Below, piece by piece: positions 41,785 through 49,681 of a stretch of 64,000 nt of DNA; positions within the stretch are counted from its first letter, which is position 1; the number at the start of each line of letters is the position of its first letter. Both the position numbers and the translations under genes were made by a program. Under the pieces are notes generated by a model. That model was not told the origin of the DNA and made no database searches. It worked only from the letters and a program-made list of their open reading frames with translations. Source of the stretch: Duganella sp. Root336D2 (GTDB lineage Bacteria > Pseudomonadota > Gammaproteobacteria > Burkholderiales > Burkholderiaceae_D); contig NZ_LMDB01000038.1 in assembly GCF_001425005.1 (NCBI RefSeq), forward strand, positions 138,978 to 202,977, read 5' to 3'.

Positions 41785-44604
41785 ATGTTCCAAATCAAAT
41801 CCCTTGAGCTGGTCCACTGGGACTACTGGCAGCGCATCAAGAACATTCCGCTGGATGCCAAGATCATCACCATCGCGGGCCAGAACGGCTCCGGCAAGAC
41901 CACCTTGCTGGACGCGCTGCGCACGCTGTTCGGCCTCGATTGCTCGATGGGCCGCACCTACAAGCATTACGCCCGCCACAGCGGCCAGCAGACCGCCTGG
42001 CTGCGCGCCGTGGTGGATAACAAGCCGCGGGGCAAGCAGCTGTCCAACCGTCCGTTCCGCAGCAGCGGTTTCTTCGCTGAAGACGAAGTAACCCTGTTCT
42101 GCCAGGTGCAGAAGAACGGCGGCGACTGGAAGCGCCAGTACCTGATGCGTCCCGGTAACGTGGACATCGAAGAAGTCACCGAAGCCAACGACTGGCTGGG
42201 CGTGGAGAACTACCGCAAGCGCCTGGCCAATGCCGGCCTGTCGCAAGCAATGTCCAAAGTGCTGGCGCTGGAGCAGGGCGAAACCGACAAGCTGTGCGAA
42301 TACGCGCCGCGCCAGTTGCTGGACCTGGTGTTCCAGGTATTCGGCGACAAGGAAGTGCTGGATGCCTACGACGAGGCCAAGCGCCACCAGCGCGATACCG
42401 AGGAAGAGCTGAAGCGCTTCGAGGCCGAACTGGAGGGTTCCAAGACCAACCTGGAGGGTCTGCGCCTGCGCGTGGCCAATTACCACCAGTGGGAAACGCT
42501 GCACAAGGAACGCCGCAACCTGCAGGAAGAAGTGCTGCCATCGCTGGAATACCACGAGGCGCGCGAGAAGTCCGCTAACGTCAGCCGCCAGTTGCGCGAA
42601 GCGCGCAAGCCGTTGGCGCAGGCCGACCAGGTGCTGGCCGACAAGCGCAATGAAGTAGCCAAGCAAGCCAAGGCGTTGCAGGATGCGCAGCAGCAGGAAA
42701 CCCTGCTGGAACAGGAACAGACTGCGCTGACTTCGCGCCTGAACCACATCAACGGCAAGCTCAAGCCGCTGGAATCGCTGGCGGAGCAGAAGTCCCGCCT
42801 GCAAAAGCTGGCTGCCGAATCCGGCGCGGACGTGGCCGATGCCGCAGCGGAACTGGAAACCAAGGAAGCCGAGCTGCTGAAACTGCGCTCGCAGCGCGAC
42901 TCCGTGTCCAACCGCATCGCGCAGGACAAGGCTACCATCAATGCGCTGTCGGGCAAGAGCGCCATGCCGGAGCCGGACAATGTGCGCGCCATGCGCCGTG
43001 CCCTGAACGATGCGGGCATCCCGCACGCCATGCTGTCGGATATCGTCGAAGTGACCGATCCGAAGTGGCAGGGTGCGGTTGAGGGCGTGCTGGGCGGCTA
43101 TGCCTCCGTGGTGCTGCTGGAGCGCTCGTCCGATGCGTCTTCCGCCTACCGCCTGGCGGAAAAGGAGCGCTATCGCCACTTCATCGTGCCCGATTGCGTG
43201 AAGGCGCACGAACCGAAGAACCAAAGCCTGCTGTCGGTGGTGAAGTTCAGCGGCCTGGCACCGGAATGGCTGATCGACCAGCTGTCGCGCATCACCCGCG
43301 TGGAGTCGGTGGAAGACGGCGCCAAGCTGGGCAATATCGAAGAATGGATCACGCCGGAGGCCTACCACAAGGAACGCCGCGGCGGCCGCTCGCTGTTCGT
43401 GGAAGCGTCGCGCTACCGCTTCGGTTCGGCCGGCAAGACCTCGCGTATGGACGCGATCCAGAAGAACCTGCCGAACCTGGAAGCCGAAGAAGACAAGTAC
43501 ACGCTGCAGATTTCCAAGCTGGCCTCGGAAACTTCCGCACTCAAAGCCCGCCTGGCCGGCGTCGATGCGGTGAAGGAGCTGTCGGCCCGCACCGGGGAAT
43601 TCGACGAAGCCGCACGCTCCGCCGTGCCGCTGCGCGCCGAGCGCCTGGAAGTGGGCTCGCGCCTGGGCGAGCTGCAAGGCCTGATGAAGAACGCCACCGT
43701 GGCCCGTACCAAAGCCGACACCTCGTGGCAAAGTGCCCGCATGTCGCTGTCCGAAGCGGAAGCCGGCATGCGCCTGAACTTCAAGCGCCAGATGGAGCAG
43801 CGCTCCGACCACGCACGCGCCATGCTGGCGCTGCGCCGCCAGTGGCGCCACCTGCCGGGCGCCTGGCGCCGTCCTGCGCGCCGCCAGGCGCTGGTACAGC
43901 AGCACCAGAACGCGCACCAGGTCGACCTGCGTATTGCCAGCCTGCAGGCCTCGCTGGCGCGCGACGACTGGGAACTGGATGCGACCGTGATCGACCAGTA
44001 TGCTCGTTTGAACGAGCAGCTGTCGAACCGGAAGTCGGAAACCGAAGAGCGCCGTTACCAGAACAACCGTGCGATCGAAGCGACCGCCAATGCGCGCGGC
44101 GCCTACATCGAGCGCCTGCGCTACACGATCAAGACCTATTCGTCGAACATCAAGGAACTGGGCGCGCTGGCCAATATCGACGTGCACGTCGAGCCGGTCA
44201 AGCTGGAGAATGACGACCTGCTGCTGTCGCAAGCGGGCCTGCAGGTGCGCTTCAAGTTCGACGGCAAGGGCCCGATCGGCCTGAACGACGGCGAAGCGTC
44301 GGGCGGCCAGCAGGTGATGAAATCGCTGGTGCTGCTGATTGGTTTGCTGAAGTCGGAAGACGGCTCCGGCGGCTTCGTGTTCATCGACGAACCGTTCGCC
44401 CACCTGGACATCCGCAACATCCAGCTGGTCGGCGAGTTCCTGAAGAACACCGACGCACAGTACCTGATGACGACGCCGCTGACCCACAACACCGACGTCT
44501 ACGATCCTTCCGACCTCACGCTCATCACGAGCAAGAAAAAGAAAGACACCCAGTGGGCGCAGCCGATCTTCGTGCTGCAGCGCCGCCAGGCCGCCGCCGC
44601 CTGA
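41785..44604 (+). CDS. mksB: Condensin MksB-like SMC ATPase
   Basis: This 939-residue SMC-family ATPase starts at ATG 41785. The N-terminal head has Walker A GQNGSGKT (residues 32-39). Long coiled coils surround a hinge (about 395-550; IVEVTDPKWQGAVEGVLGGYASVVLL). The C-terminal head has the ABC signature LNDGEASGGQQ (833-843) and Walker B GFVFIDEPF (863-871), followed by the D-loop HLD. The size is like Pseudomonas MksB and shorter than MukB or JetC. It probably acts as a chromosome-condensing loop extruder. No JetD/MksG nuclease gene follows, which argues against a complete Wadjet defence system. Confidence 0.88.
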   Translation: MFQIKSLELVHWDYWQRIKNIPLDAKIITIAGQNGSGKTTLLDALRTLFGLDCSMGRTYKHYARHSGQQTAWLRAVVDNKPRGKQLSNRPFRSSGFFAEDEVTLFCQVQKNGGDWKRQYLMRPGNVDIEEVTEANDWLGVENYRKRLANAGLSQAMSKVLALEQGETDKLCEYAPRQLLDLVFQVFGDKEVLDAYDEAKRHQRDTEEELKRFEAELEGSKTNLEGLRLRVANYHQWETLHKERRNLQEEVLPSLEYHEAREKSANVSRQLREARKPLAQADQVLADKRNEVAKQAKALQDAQQQETLLEQEQTALTSRLNHINGKLKPLESLAEQKSRLQKLAAESGADVADAAAELETKEAELLKLRSQRDSVSNRIAQDKATINALSGKSAMPEPDNVRAMRRALNDAGIPHAMLSDIVEVTDPKWQGAVEGVLGGYASVVLLERSSDASSAYRLAEKERYRHFIVPDCVKAHEPKNQSLLSVVKFSGLAPEWLIDQLSRITRVESVEDGAKLGNIEEWITPEAYHKERRGGRSLFVEASRYRFGSAGKTSRMDAIQKNLPNLEAEEDKYTLQISKLASETSALKARLAGVDAVKELSARTGEFDEAARSAVPLRAERLEVGSRLGELQGLMKNATVARTKADTSWQSARMSLSEAEAGMRLNFKRQMEQRSDHARAMLALRRQWRHLPGAWRRPARRQALVQQHQNAHQVDLRIASLQASLARDDWELDATVIDQYARLNEQLSNRKSETEERRYQNNRAIEATANARGAYIERLRYTIKTYSSNIKELGALANIDVHVEPVKLENDDLLLSQAGLQVRFKFDGKGPIGLNDGEASGGQQVMKSLVLLIGLLKSEDGSGGFVFIDEPFAHLDIRNIQLVGEFLKNTDAQYLMTTPLTHNTDVYDPSDLTLITSKKKKDTQWAQPIFVLQRRQAAAA

Positions 44605-44637
44605 CCGCGGCTGGCCGCACGTCACGCTGGACCAGCG

Positions 44638-45003
44638 GCGAAGAGTCAAAGGCTGCCATCGCGCTCAAGCTGGGTGTGTGCCTGGCTTATCTGGTTGCGT
44701 CCCTATACAGCCCCGCACGTCAATGGCTCGGCTGGCGGGCTGCCCAGCATTACGTGGCCGTTCCAGTGAATATGCGCAAGCTGGAAATGGAGGCCTATGG
44801 CGCGCAAGGCGCAGGCACCCATCTTGGCATGGGTCGATCCGCAACATCCGTCGAATGCGGTGGTGGACCGGGAATCGTATGACGACCCGGGGAACTTTGT
44901 CATCGCCGGCGTGGCCTTAGCCGCCTTTGTTCGGGGCCGCCTACTATTTCGTGCCGCGCTGCCTGAACCGGCGCGCAAGACGGTACGGCGGCTTAATCGT
45001 TCG
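44638..45003 (+). pseudogene. Frameshifted DUF3592-like membrane protein remnant
   Basis: Plus-strand fragments in three frames read as one membrane protein. Frame A (44638 to about 44800): ALKLGVCLAYLVASLYSPARQWLGWRAAQHYVAVP. Frame B (44797-44929): APILAWVDPQHPSNAVVDRESYDDPGNFVIAGVAL. Frame C (44930 onward): FGAAYYFVPRCLNRRARRYGGL. The 'WVDPxxPxxAVxDR' segment followed by a hydrophobic helix is the layout of DUF3592 proteins. Two frame changes and the loss of the middle indicate decay. It begins just after the mksB stop. Confidence 0.5.
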
Positions 45004-45181
45004 TGGTGACCCCGATGGCCTGGTACAAAGGGCAGAACTTGAGCGTGCCCGTCAGCAGCGGCACCACGCCAATCCAGCCCCACAGGCCGATCAGGCCGAA
45101 TAGCGAAGCCGCGATCAAACCCAGGCCGACGGCAACGCGCAAGGCACGGTCCACCGTGCCGATATTTTCAATCATGGTCAT
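44993..45181 (-). CDS. DUF2892 membrane protein
   Basis: This 62-residue protein starts at ATG 45181 (MTMIENIGTVDRALR). DRALRVAVGLGLIAASLFG and WGWIGVVPLLTGTLKFCPLYQAIG match the two-helix YgaP/DUF2892 inner-membrane family, which often accompanies rhodaneses. No rhodanese gene is adjacent here. Its 3' end overlaps the plus-strand pseudogene remnant. Function unknown. Confidence 0.88.
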   Translation of the reverse strand: MTMIENIGTVDRALRVAVGLGLIAASLFGLIGLWGWIGVVPLLTGTLKFCPLYQAIGVTTND

Positions 45182-45262
45182 GTGCTTTCTCCTCTCAACT
45201 GGCAACCAGTATGGGAAAGCCCGGCGTTGCCGGGAATGACCTGGATCAACTTAAGCGTGTGC

Positions 45263-45751
45263 TCAGGCTGCTTCTTTGGAGCAGGCGCCAAGAATGCCGT
45301 CGAGTTCCTTCTTCAATGCCAGTGCCACCGGCCGGCCGCGGATGCGGTTCACCATTTCGAAGAATGTGATGCGCATCGCTTTCAGATCCTCCAGCGTCTG
45401 CGCCGCTTCCAGCTTGGCCTGCAGGACCTGGCCGCGCAGGCCCAGGGTTGGCTCGATGGTGCGCGCATAGAATTCCCGCGCCTGCTTGTATTGCGCAGCG
45501 AGTTCTTCTTCGGTAGGCAGGATCGGCATGATGGTAATCGGCGGCGCTTCGCCTTCTTCGATGAAACCTTGTGCCAGCAGTTCCTGCACGGCCCCGGCAT
45601 CGAGCCCGAGTCCGGTGACTTTCGGCAGCAGCTCTTCCATTGGATGGCGGCCGTCAATCATCACCAGCAGGGTACGCATACGGGTTTGCAGCCCATAGGT
45701 GCGCGCCGAGATCTCTTCCCGGCCCTTAGCGGTCTTGTTGTAAGTCGTCAT
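45263..45751 (-). CDS. Hypothetical cytoplasmic protein
   Basis: This 162-residue protein starts at ATG 45751 (MTTYNKTAKGREEIS), preceded by AGGAAAT. No signal peptide or membrane segment is present. The region MRTLLVMIDGRHPMEELLPKVTGLGLDAGAVQELLAQGFI suggests a winged-helix-like or small phospho-relay fold of the kind that sits beside response regulators. A helical C-terminus follows (LEDLKAMRITFFEMVNRIRGRPV). I do not recognise a family. The 82 bp after its stop contain a CCCGGC/GCCGGG hairpin without a T tract. Confidence 0.72.
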   Translation of the reverse strand: MTTYNKTAKGREEISARTYGLQTRMRTLLVMIDGRHPMEELLPKVTGLGLDAGAVQELLAQGFIEEGEAPPITIMPILPTEEELAAQYKQAREFYARTIEPTLGLRGQVLQAKLEAAQTLEDLKAMRITFFEMVNRIRGRPVALALKKELDGILGACSKEAA

Positions 45752-45811
45752 AAGAATATTTCCTAATGGCAATCATTTTGTGTGAATTTAGAATACACGA
45801 CCTTTAAGGAT

Positions 45812-45840
45812 TTGACATCGGTTGAAATATCGTCTTTAAT
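45812..45840 (+). promoter_or_regulatory. Near-consensus sigma-70 promoter
   Basis: TTGACA (45812-45817) and TTTAAT (45835-45840) are separated by 17 bp in an AT-rich stretch without genes (45752-45988). It points toward the DCC-protein operon starting at 45989, leaving about a 140-nt leader. No riboswitch-like structure is evident in that leader. Confidence 0.6.
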
Positions 45841-45988
45841 TTCTGTAACGACAGAAAAAAATGAAAAATAACATAATTCAACAACTATTCATTCTGGAAC
45901 CGGTGAAACTCCGTGAGTTTCGTCATGTTAAAGGAGTGGAAGATAAATTTCACTATTGTAGTTTTTTCGTCACAAAGGAAGCTGGTCC

Positions 45989-46411
45989 ATGTCCGTACTG
46001 ACCTTGTATTTCGATGATGCCTGCCCGTTTTGCCGGCGCGAGATGGCGCGCCTGCGGCGCTGGGACCACTCCGGCCAGCTGGAATTCGTCGATATCGCGG
46101 CCCAAGGGTTCGATCCCGCCCCACTGGGCGCCAGCCTGGCCGCTATGAACACCGAACTGCACGGCTTGCGTGCCAACGGCACCATGCTGGTCGGCACCGA
46201 CGCCATCCTCGAGGCATATACGCTGGTGGGCCGCTCCTGCCTGGTATGGCCATTGCGCGTGCCTGCACTGCGGCCACTGCTGGCATCGGCCTATCGCAGC
46301 TTCGCCCGCAACCGTTACCGCATTTCGCGCTGGCTCAGGATCGGCGCTGCGCGCCCCGCATGCGATGGCGACCGCTGCCAAATCTATTTTGGAGGTAAAG
46401 ATGGAGCGTAA
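45989..46411 (+). CDS. DCC-family thiol-disulfide oxidoreductase (DUF393)
   Basis: This 140-residue protein has a thioredoxin-like fold start, LTLYFDDACPFCRREMARL, with the CxxC pair at Cys12 and Cys15 (the DxxCPxC motif of DUF393). FVDIAAQGFDPAPL and LVGTDAILEAYTLVG follow. The family reduces or exchanges disulfides in the cytoplasm or at the membrane. It is the first gene of an operon: its 3' end overlaps the DUF4166 gene, whose ribosome site GGAGGT lies inside this gene. Confidence 0.88.
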   Translation: MSVLTLYFDDACPFCRREMARLRRWDHSGQLEFVDIAAQGFDPAPLGASLAAMNTELHGLRANGTMLVGTDAILEAYTLVGRSCLVWPLRVPALRPLLASAYRSFARNRYRISRWLRIGAARPACDGDRCQIYFGGKDGA

Positions 46412-47459
46412 ATGGCTGGTGCGCTGGATGTACGCCAGCGCCGCCGCACACTTGCTGGTCGGCCTGGCACTGCCATGGGGTGCCAGCGCGGCTGCCCTGG
46501 ACTGGTACCTTGCCTGGCTGGGCCCGGCCTCGACGCGGCCGCAGCACGCCTGGTGGATGGCGCTATTCGGCCCGACCATCCAGTGTGTCGGGCTGTGGAT
46601 GCTGGCGCTGGTGTGGTTTGGCGACCAGCGCCGCGAGCAGGCGGCCTGGCTGTGGGTGGCGGCCGGCATGCTGCTGTGGGGGCCGCAGGACATCATGGTT
46701 TCGCTGCGCGCCGGGGTATGGCCGAACGTGTGGCTCGACATCGCCACGCTGGCGCTCATGCTGCCCGCCGCCTGGCGCCTGTACCGGATCGACGCTGCTG
46801 CCCGCGATGCCGGCGAGGCATTGCCGGCGGTCGGTGAAGGAGAGCTGTTCCGCAAAATCCTCGGCAGTGAATGGAACAAGCTGCACCCCGACATCCAGCA
46901 GCGCTTCGCCAAGAATCCTGCACCCGGCAAGCCGCTGCTGTACTACGGCACCTTGTCGGAGCTGAGCGCGTCGCGCTTTGGCAAGCTGCTTGGCTACATC
47001 AGCAGGCCCTTCATCCAGGGTGCGCTGATCCCCTATAGCGACAGTGGCTTCCCGGTCGACATCCAGGTCTACGGCAAGCCAGGCTCGCAGAACATCTACA
47101 AGCAGCGTATCTACATGCTGAACGGCCGCAAGCCGATCAAGTTCACCTCCTACATGGCGGAGAGCGAGCGCGGCGAAGTGCTGGAATACGTGGGCCTGGG
47201 CCTGGGCATGAAACTCAAGCTGCACGTCGCCGACGGCAACCTGCATTTCACCAGCGACGGCTATTTCTGGGACATCCTGGGCTGGCGCATTCCACTGCCG
47301 GGCGTGCTCACGCCGGGCAAAACCTTCCTGCGCCATTGCAATGAGGCGCCCAACCGTTTCAACATCCGTATCGAAATCCGCCACGCGCTGTTCGGCACGA
47401 CGTTCGTGCAGGCAGGCGTCTTCCGCGAAAGGCGCGAGGCGGAGAAGGAGGCAGCATGA
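46401..47459 (+). CDS. DUF4166 membrane-associated protein
   Basis: This 352-residue protein starts at ATG 46401, after GGAGGT at 46391-46396. About four membrane helices in residues 1-130 (LLVGLALPWG, MALFGPTIQCVGLWMLALVW, LWGPQDIMVSL, LDIATLALMLPAA) precede the DUF4166 domain (about 155-350). That domain holds LHPDIQQRFAKNPAPGKPLLYYG, DSGFPVDIQVYGKPGSQNIYKQRIYML and DGYFWDILGWRIPLPGVLTPGKTF. It overlaps the DCC gene and, by 4 bp, the TIGR01777 gene. The domain's activity is unknown. Confidence 0.86.
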   Translation: MERKWLVRWMYASAAAHLLVGLALPWGASAAALDWYLAWLGPASTRPQHAWWMALFGPTIQCVGLWMLALVWFGDQRREQAAWLWVAAGMLLWGPQDIMVSLRAGVWPNVWLDIATLALMLPAAWRLYRIDAAARDAGEALPAVGEGELFRKILGSEWNKLHPDIQQRFAKNPAPGKPLLYYGTLSELSASRFGKLLGYISRPFIQGALIPYSDSGFPVDIQVYGKPGSQNIYKQRIYMLNGRKPIKFTSYMAESERGEVLEYVGLGLGMKLKLHVADGNLHFTSDGYFWDILGWRIPLPGVLTPGKTFLRHCNEAPNRFNIRIEIRHALFGTTFVQAGVFRERREAEKEAA

Positions 47460-48895
47460 ATACGCATTTACTTGCATTGCAGCTCATGGCCGCACAAGGC
47501 TGCCTGGGCGCGTTCGACACGCTCTACCACCATGAATTGACGGAAGCCTTGCCGCAGCGCGCCACGGCACGGCGTGAGCTGGCCATTCATGCAGTGCGCG
47601 CGACGATTTACGGCGTGCTGTTCGTCGGCTTGTCGGCCTGGGTGTGGCAGGGCGCCTGGGCGTGGGTCCTGCTTGCGCTGTTCGGCGTCGAGATCGTCCT
47701 CACGCTGTGGGACTTCGTCGTGGAGGACCAGACCCGCCTGCTGCCGGCAACCGAGCGTGTGACGCACACCGTCCTTGCAATTAACGGCGGCGCCTTCATC
47801 ACGCTGCTGGTGTTGGGAATGCCGCTCGCCATGGAGGCGCCCACCGGCTTCGCCTATGCGCCCCAAGGCTGGCTAAGCGTCTTCCTCGCCCTGTGCGGCG
47901 TTGGCGTGCTGGTATCCGGCATTCGCGATGCATTTGCGTCGCGCGCCCTGCCTGGCGCCGCAGCGGACAAGGTCCGCTTCGACGGCCCATCGCAAACGGT
48001 GCTCGTGACCGGCGCCACCGGTTTCATTGGCTGTTCGCTGGTGCCTGCCTTGCTCGCCAGCGGCCACCGGGTGATTGTGCTGTCGCGCGAGCCGCGCAAG
48101 GCGGCATGGGAGTTCGGCGGCGCGGTGCGCGCGGTGGGCAGCATGGCCGACTTGTCGCCAGCGGAGAATATCGACGTCATCATCAACCTGGCAGGCGCCC
48201 GCATCCTCGGCTGGCGCTGGAGCGAGCGCCGCAAAGCAGTGCTGCGCAACAGCCGCAGCGGATTGACGCAGGGCGTGGTGGACTGGATCGCAGGCGCGGC
48301 GCGCAAGCCGCGCCTGTTGATCAATGCTTCCGCGGTCGGCTACTACGGTATCCAGCCGCAAGGCGGCGAACATGTGTTGAACGAGGCTAGCCCGCCGCAG
48401 GCGATCTTCATGTCGCAGCTGTGCCAGGAATGGGAGGCGGCGGCCAGCCGCGCACGGGAATATGGTGTGCCAGTTGCGCTGGCACGTTTCGGCGTGGTCT
48501 ACGGCCGTGGTGGCGCGCTGCAGCCGATGCTGCTGCCGATCAGGCTGGGCTTCGGTGGCCGCATGGGCACAGGGCGCCAGCGCAATTCGTGGATACACAT
48601 CGCCGACTTGCTGGGTGCCATGGCCCACGTCTGGCGCTTAGGCGCCAATGCCGACGGCGCCTGGAATTTCACTGCTCCCGAGCACCCGACGCAACTGGAA
48701 TTCACCCAGGCCGCCGCTGCCGAACTGCATCGCCCCAGCATGATGCCCACGCCCGCGTGGCCGGTGGAGCTGCTGCTGGGCGAACAATCGGCACTGCTGC
48801 TGGAGGGCTCCAGTGTCGCACCGGCGCGCCTGCTGGCCAGCGGCTACAGCTTCCGCTTCCCGACAGTGCGGCAAGCGCTGGCCGACCTGGTTTAG
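47456..48895 (+). CDS. TIGR01777-family NAD-dependent epimerase with N-terminal membrane domain
   Basis: This 479-residue protein begins with a region of about 160 residues with four or five membrane helices (ATIYGVLFVGLSAWVWQGAWAW, AINGGAFITLLVLGMPLAM). An epimerase domain of the TIGR01777 (YfcH-like) type follows, starting TVLVTGATGFIGCSLVPALLASGHRV (NAD motif near residue 184). Other parts include INLAGARILGWRWSERRKAVLRNSR, INASAVGYYGIQPQ and SWIHIADLLGAMAH. Its role may be modification of a membrane lipid or sugar. The usual family member lacks the membrane part. It is coupled to DUF4166 by 4 bp. Confidence 0.88.
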   Translation: MNTHLLALQLMAAQGCLGAFDTLYHHELTEALPQRATARRELAIHAVRATIYGVLFVGLSAWVWQGAWAWVLLALFGVEIVLTLWDFVVEDQTRLLPATERVTHTVLAINGGAFITLLVLGMPLAMEAPTGFAYAPQGWLSVFLALCGVGVLVSGIRDAFASRALPGAAADKVRFDGPSQTVLVTGATGFIGCSLVPALLASGHRVIVLSREPRKAAWEFGGAVRAVGSMADLSPAENIDVIINLAGARILGWRWSERRKAVLRNSRSGLTQGVVDWIAGAARKPRLLINASAVGYYGIQPQGGEHVLNEASPPQAIFMSQLCQEWEAAASRAREYGVPVALARFGVVYGRGGALQPMLLPIRLGFGGRMGTGRQRNSWIHIADLLGAMAHVWRLGANADGAWNFTAPEHPTQLEFTQAAAAELHRPSMMPTPAWPVELLLGEQSALLLEGSSVAPARLLASGYSFRFPTVRQALADLV

Positions 48896-49413
48896 TCCAG
48901 CTTTTTCTGCGCCATGCTCCAGCGCAGCAGGCCGATGGAGTAGGCGGCCAGGTAGCCGAGCATCAGGCCGAAGGGGATCACGGTCAGCGGGTGCTGCAGG
49001 ACTTCGGCCTGGTTGATCACGTGCGGGTGCTCGGACTGGCGGTTGACGTAGAACTCGACGCCGATCTGCAGCACGCGGGCGGCGAACAGCATGCAGACCA
49101 GGATGGCGGTCCGGCTCGGCGGCGTGAAATACAGCTTGCTGCCGGTGTTTTCAAAACGCGTCTTCTTGAGCGCGAAGAAGGCCAGCCAGGCACCGGCTAT
49201 CACGGCAGCAGCCATCATCGCCAGCGCGGGTGGGTTGCGCAGCATGGACTGCGCGGCAGCCAGCAGCAGGACCGGCAAACCCGCCGCACCGACCCAGTGC
49301 CGCCACGCGACCGATTCCTGGCGGCGGAACACCAGCTTCAGGCGCGAGTAGACGCGCCAGATCAGCGTCGGGACAAGGATGAGCAGGACTACGGTGGTGA
49401 CAGTCAGTTGCAT
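48892..49413 (-). CDS. CcdC-like (DUF1453) membrane protein
   Basis: This 173-residue protein has about five hydrophobic helices. The central KKTRFENTGSKLYFTPPSRTAILVCMLFAARVLQIGVEFY resembles the conserved part of the CcdC/DUF1453 family, a group of small membrane proteins linked to cytochrome c biogenesis in Bacillus. Other helices are VVLLILVPTLIWRVYSRL and IPFGLMLGYLAAYSIGLL. It is convergent with the epimerase gene (4-bp overlap). The family assignment is moderate. Confidence 0.65.
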   Translation of the reverse strand: MQLTVTTVVLLILVPTLIWRVYSRLKLVFRRQESVAWRHWVGAAGLPVLLLAAAQSMLRNPPALAMMAAAVIAGAWLAFFALKKTRFENTGSKLYFTPPSRTAILVCMLFAARVLQIGVEFYVNRQSEHPHVINQAEVLQHPLTVIPFGLMLGYLAAYSIGLLRWSMAQKKLD

Positions 49414-49498
49414 TGGGCGCCGGATTCGTCAAAAAAGAAGAATTTTAACCGCAGGCGTAAAATACACCTTCGTGATCTCGCTTTCGGGAGCTCCAGCC

Positions 49499-49681
49499 AT
49501 GGAAAAACACCGTATCCACGCCCACCGCGCACCGGATCTGCCGGTGCCGGTCGATGAGTCGCAGCCGCGCCCCGAGCCGGTGCATCCCCACAGTCCGCAT
49601 AGTCCCGTCCCGCAAGACGAGCCGGTGCCCGACCATAACCCCGAGCTGCAACCGCCCGGTCAGTCGAAAGCCCAGTTGTAA
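49499..49681 (+). CDS. 60-residue His/Pro-rich hypothetical protein
   Basis: The ATG at 49499 (MEKHRIHAHRAPDLP) opens 60 codons rich in Pro and His (HPHSPHSPVP, EPVPDHNPELQPP). GGGAG lies about 10 bases before the start. There are no hydrophobic segments. It is likely intrinsically disordered and might bind divalent metal through its His residues. Its 3' end overlaps the convergent tamB gene by 22 bp. Unknown function; could be a small real gene or a by-product of GC-rich DNA. Confidence 0.5.
   Translation: MEKHRIHAHRAPDLPVPVDESQPRPEPVHPHSPHSPVPQDEPVPDHNPELQPPGQSKAQL

Noticed and set aside
40822..44649. A 1275-codon open frame on the minus strand across the mks operon
   Set aside because: The plus strand carries three overlapping condensin genes with clear motifs. 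The minus frame has the low-complexity Gln/Arg/Ala composition expected of an antisense frame in GC-rich coding DNA, and no domain is visible.
41785..45000. Complete Wadjet (JetABCD) defence system
   Set aside because: The fourth gene is missing: after mksB there is only a frameshifted membrane-protein remnant and a DUF2892 gene, and no toprim-type protein is seen.
45182..45262. CCCGGC/GCCGGG hairpin as terminator
   Set aside because: The stem is only 6 bp with no T tract on either strand, so it is not listed as a terminator.
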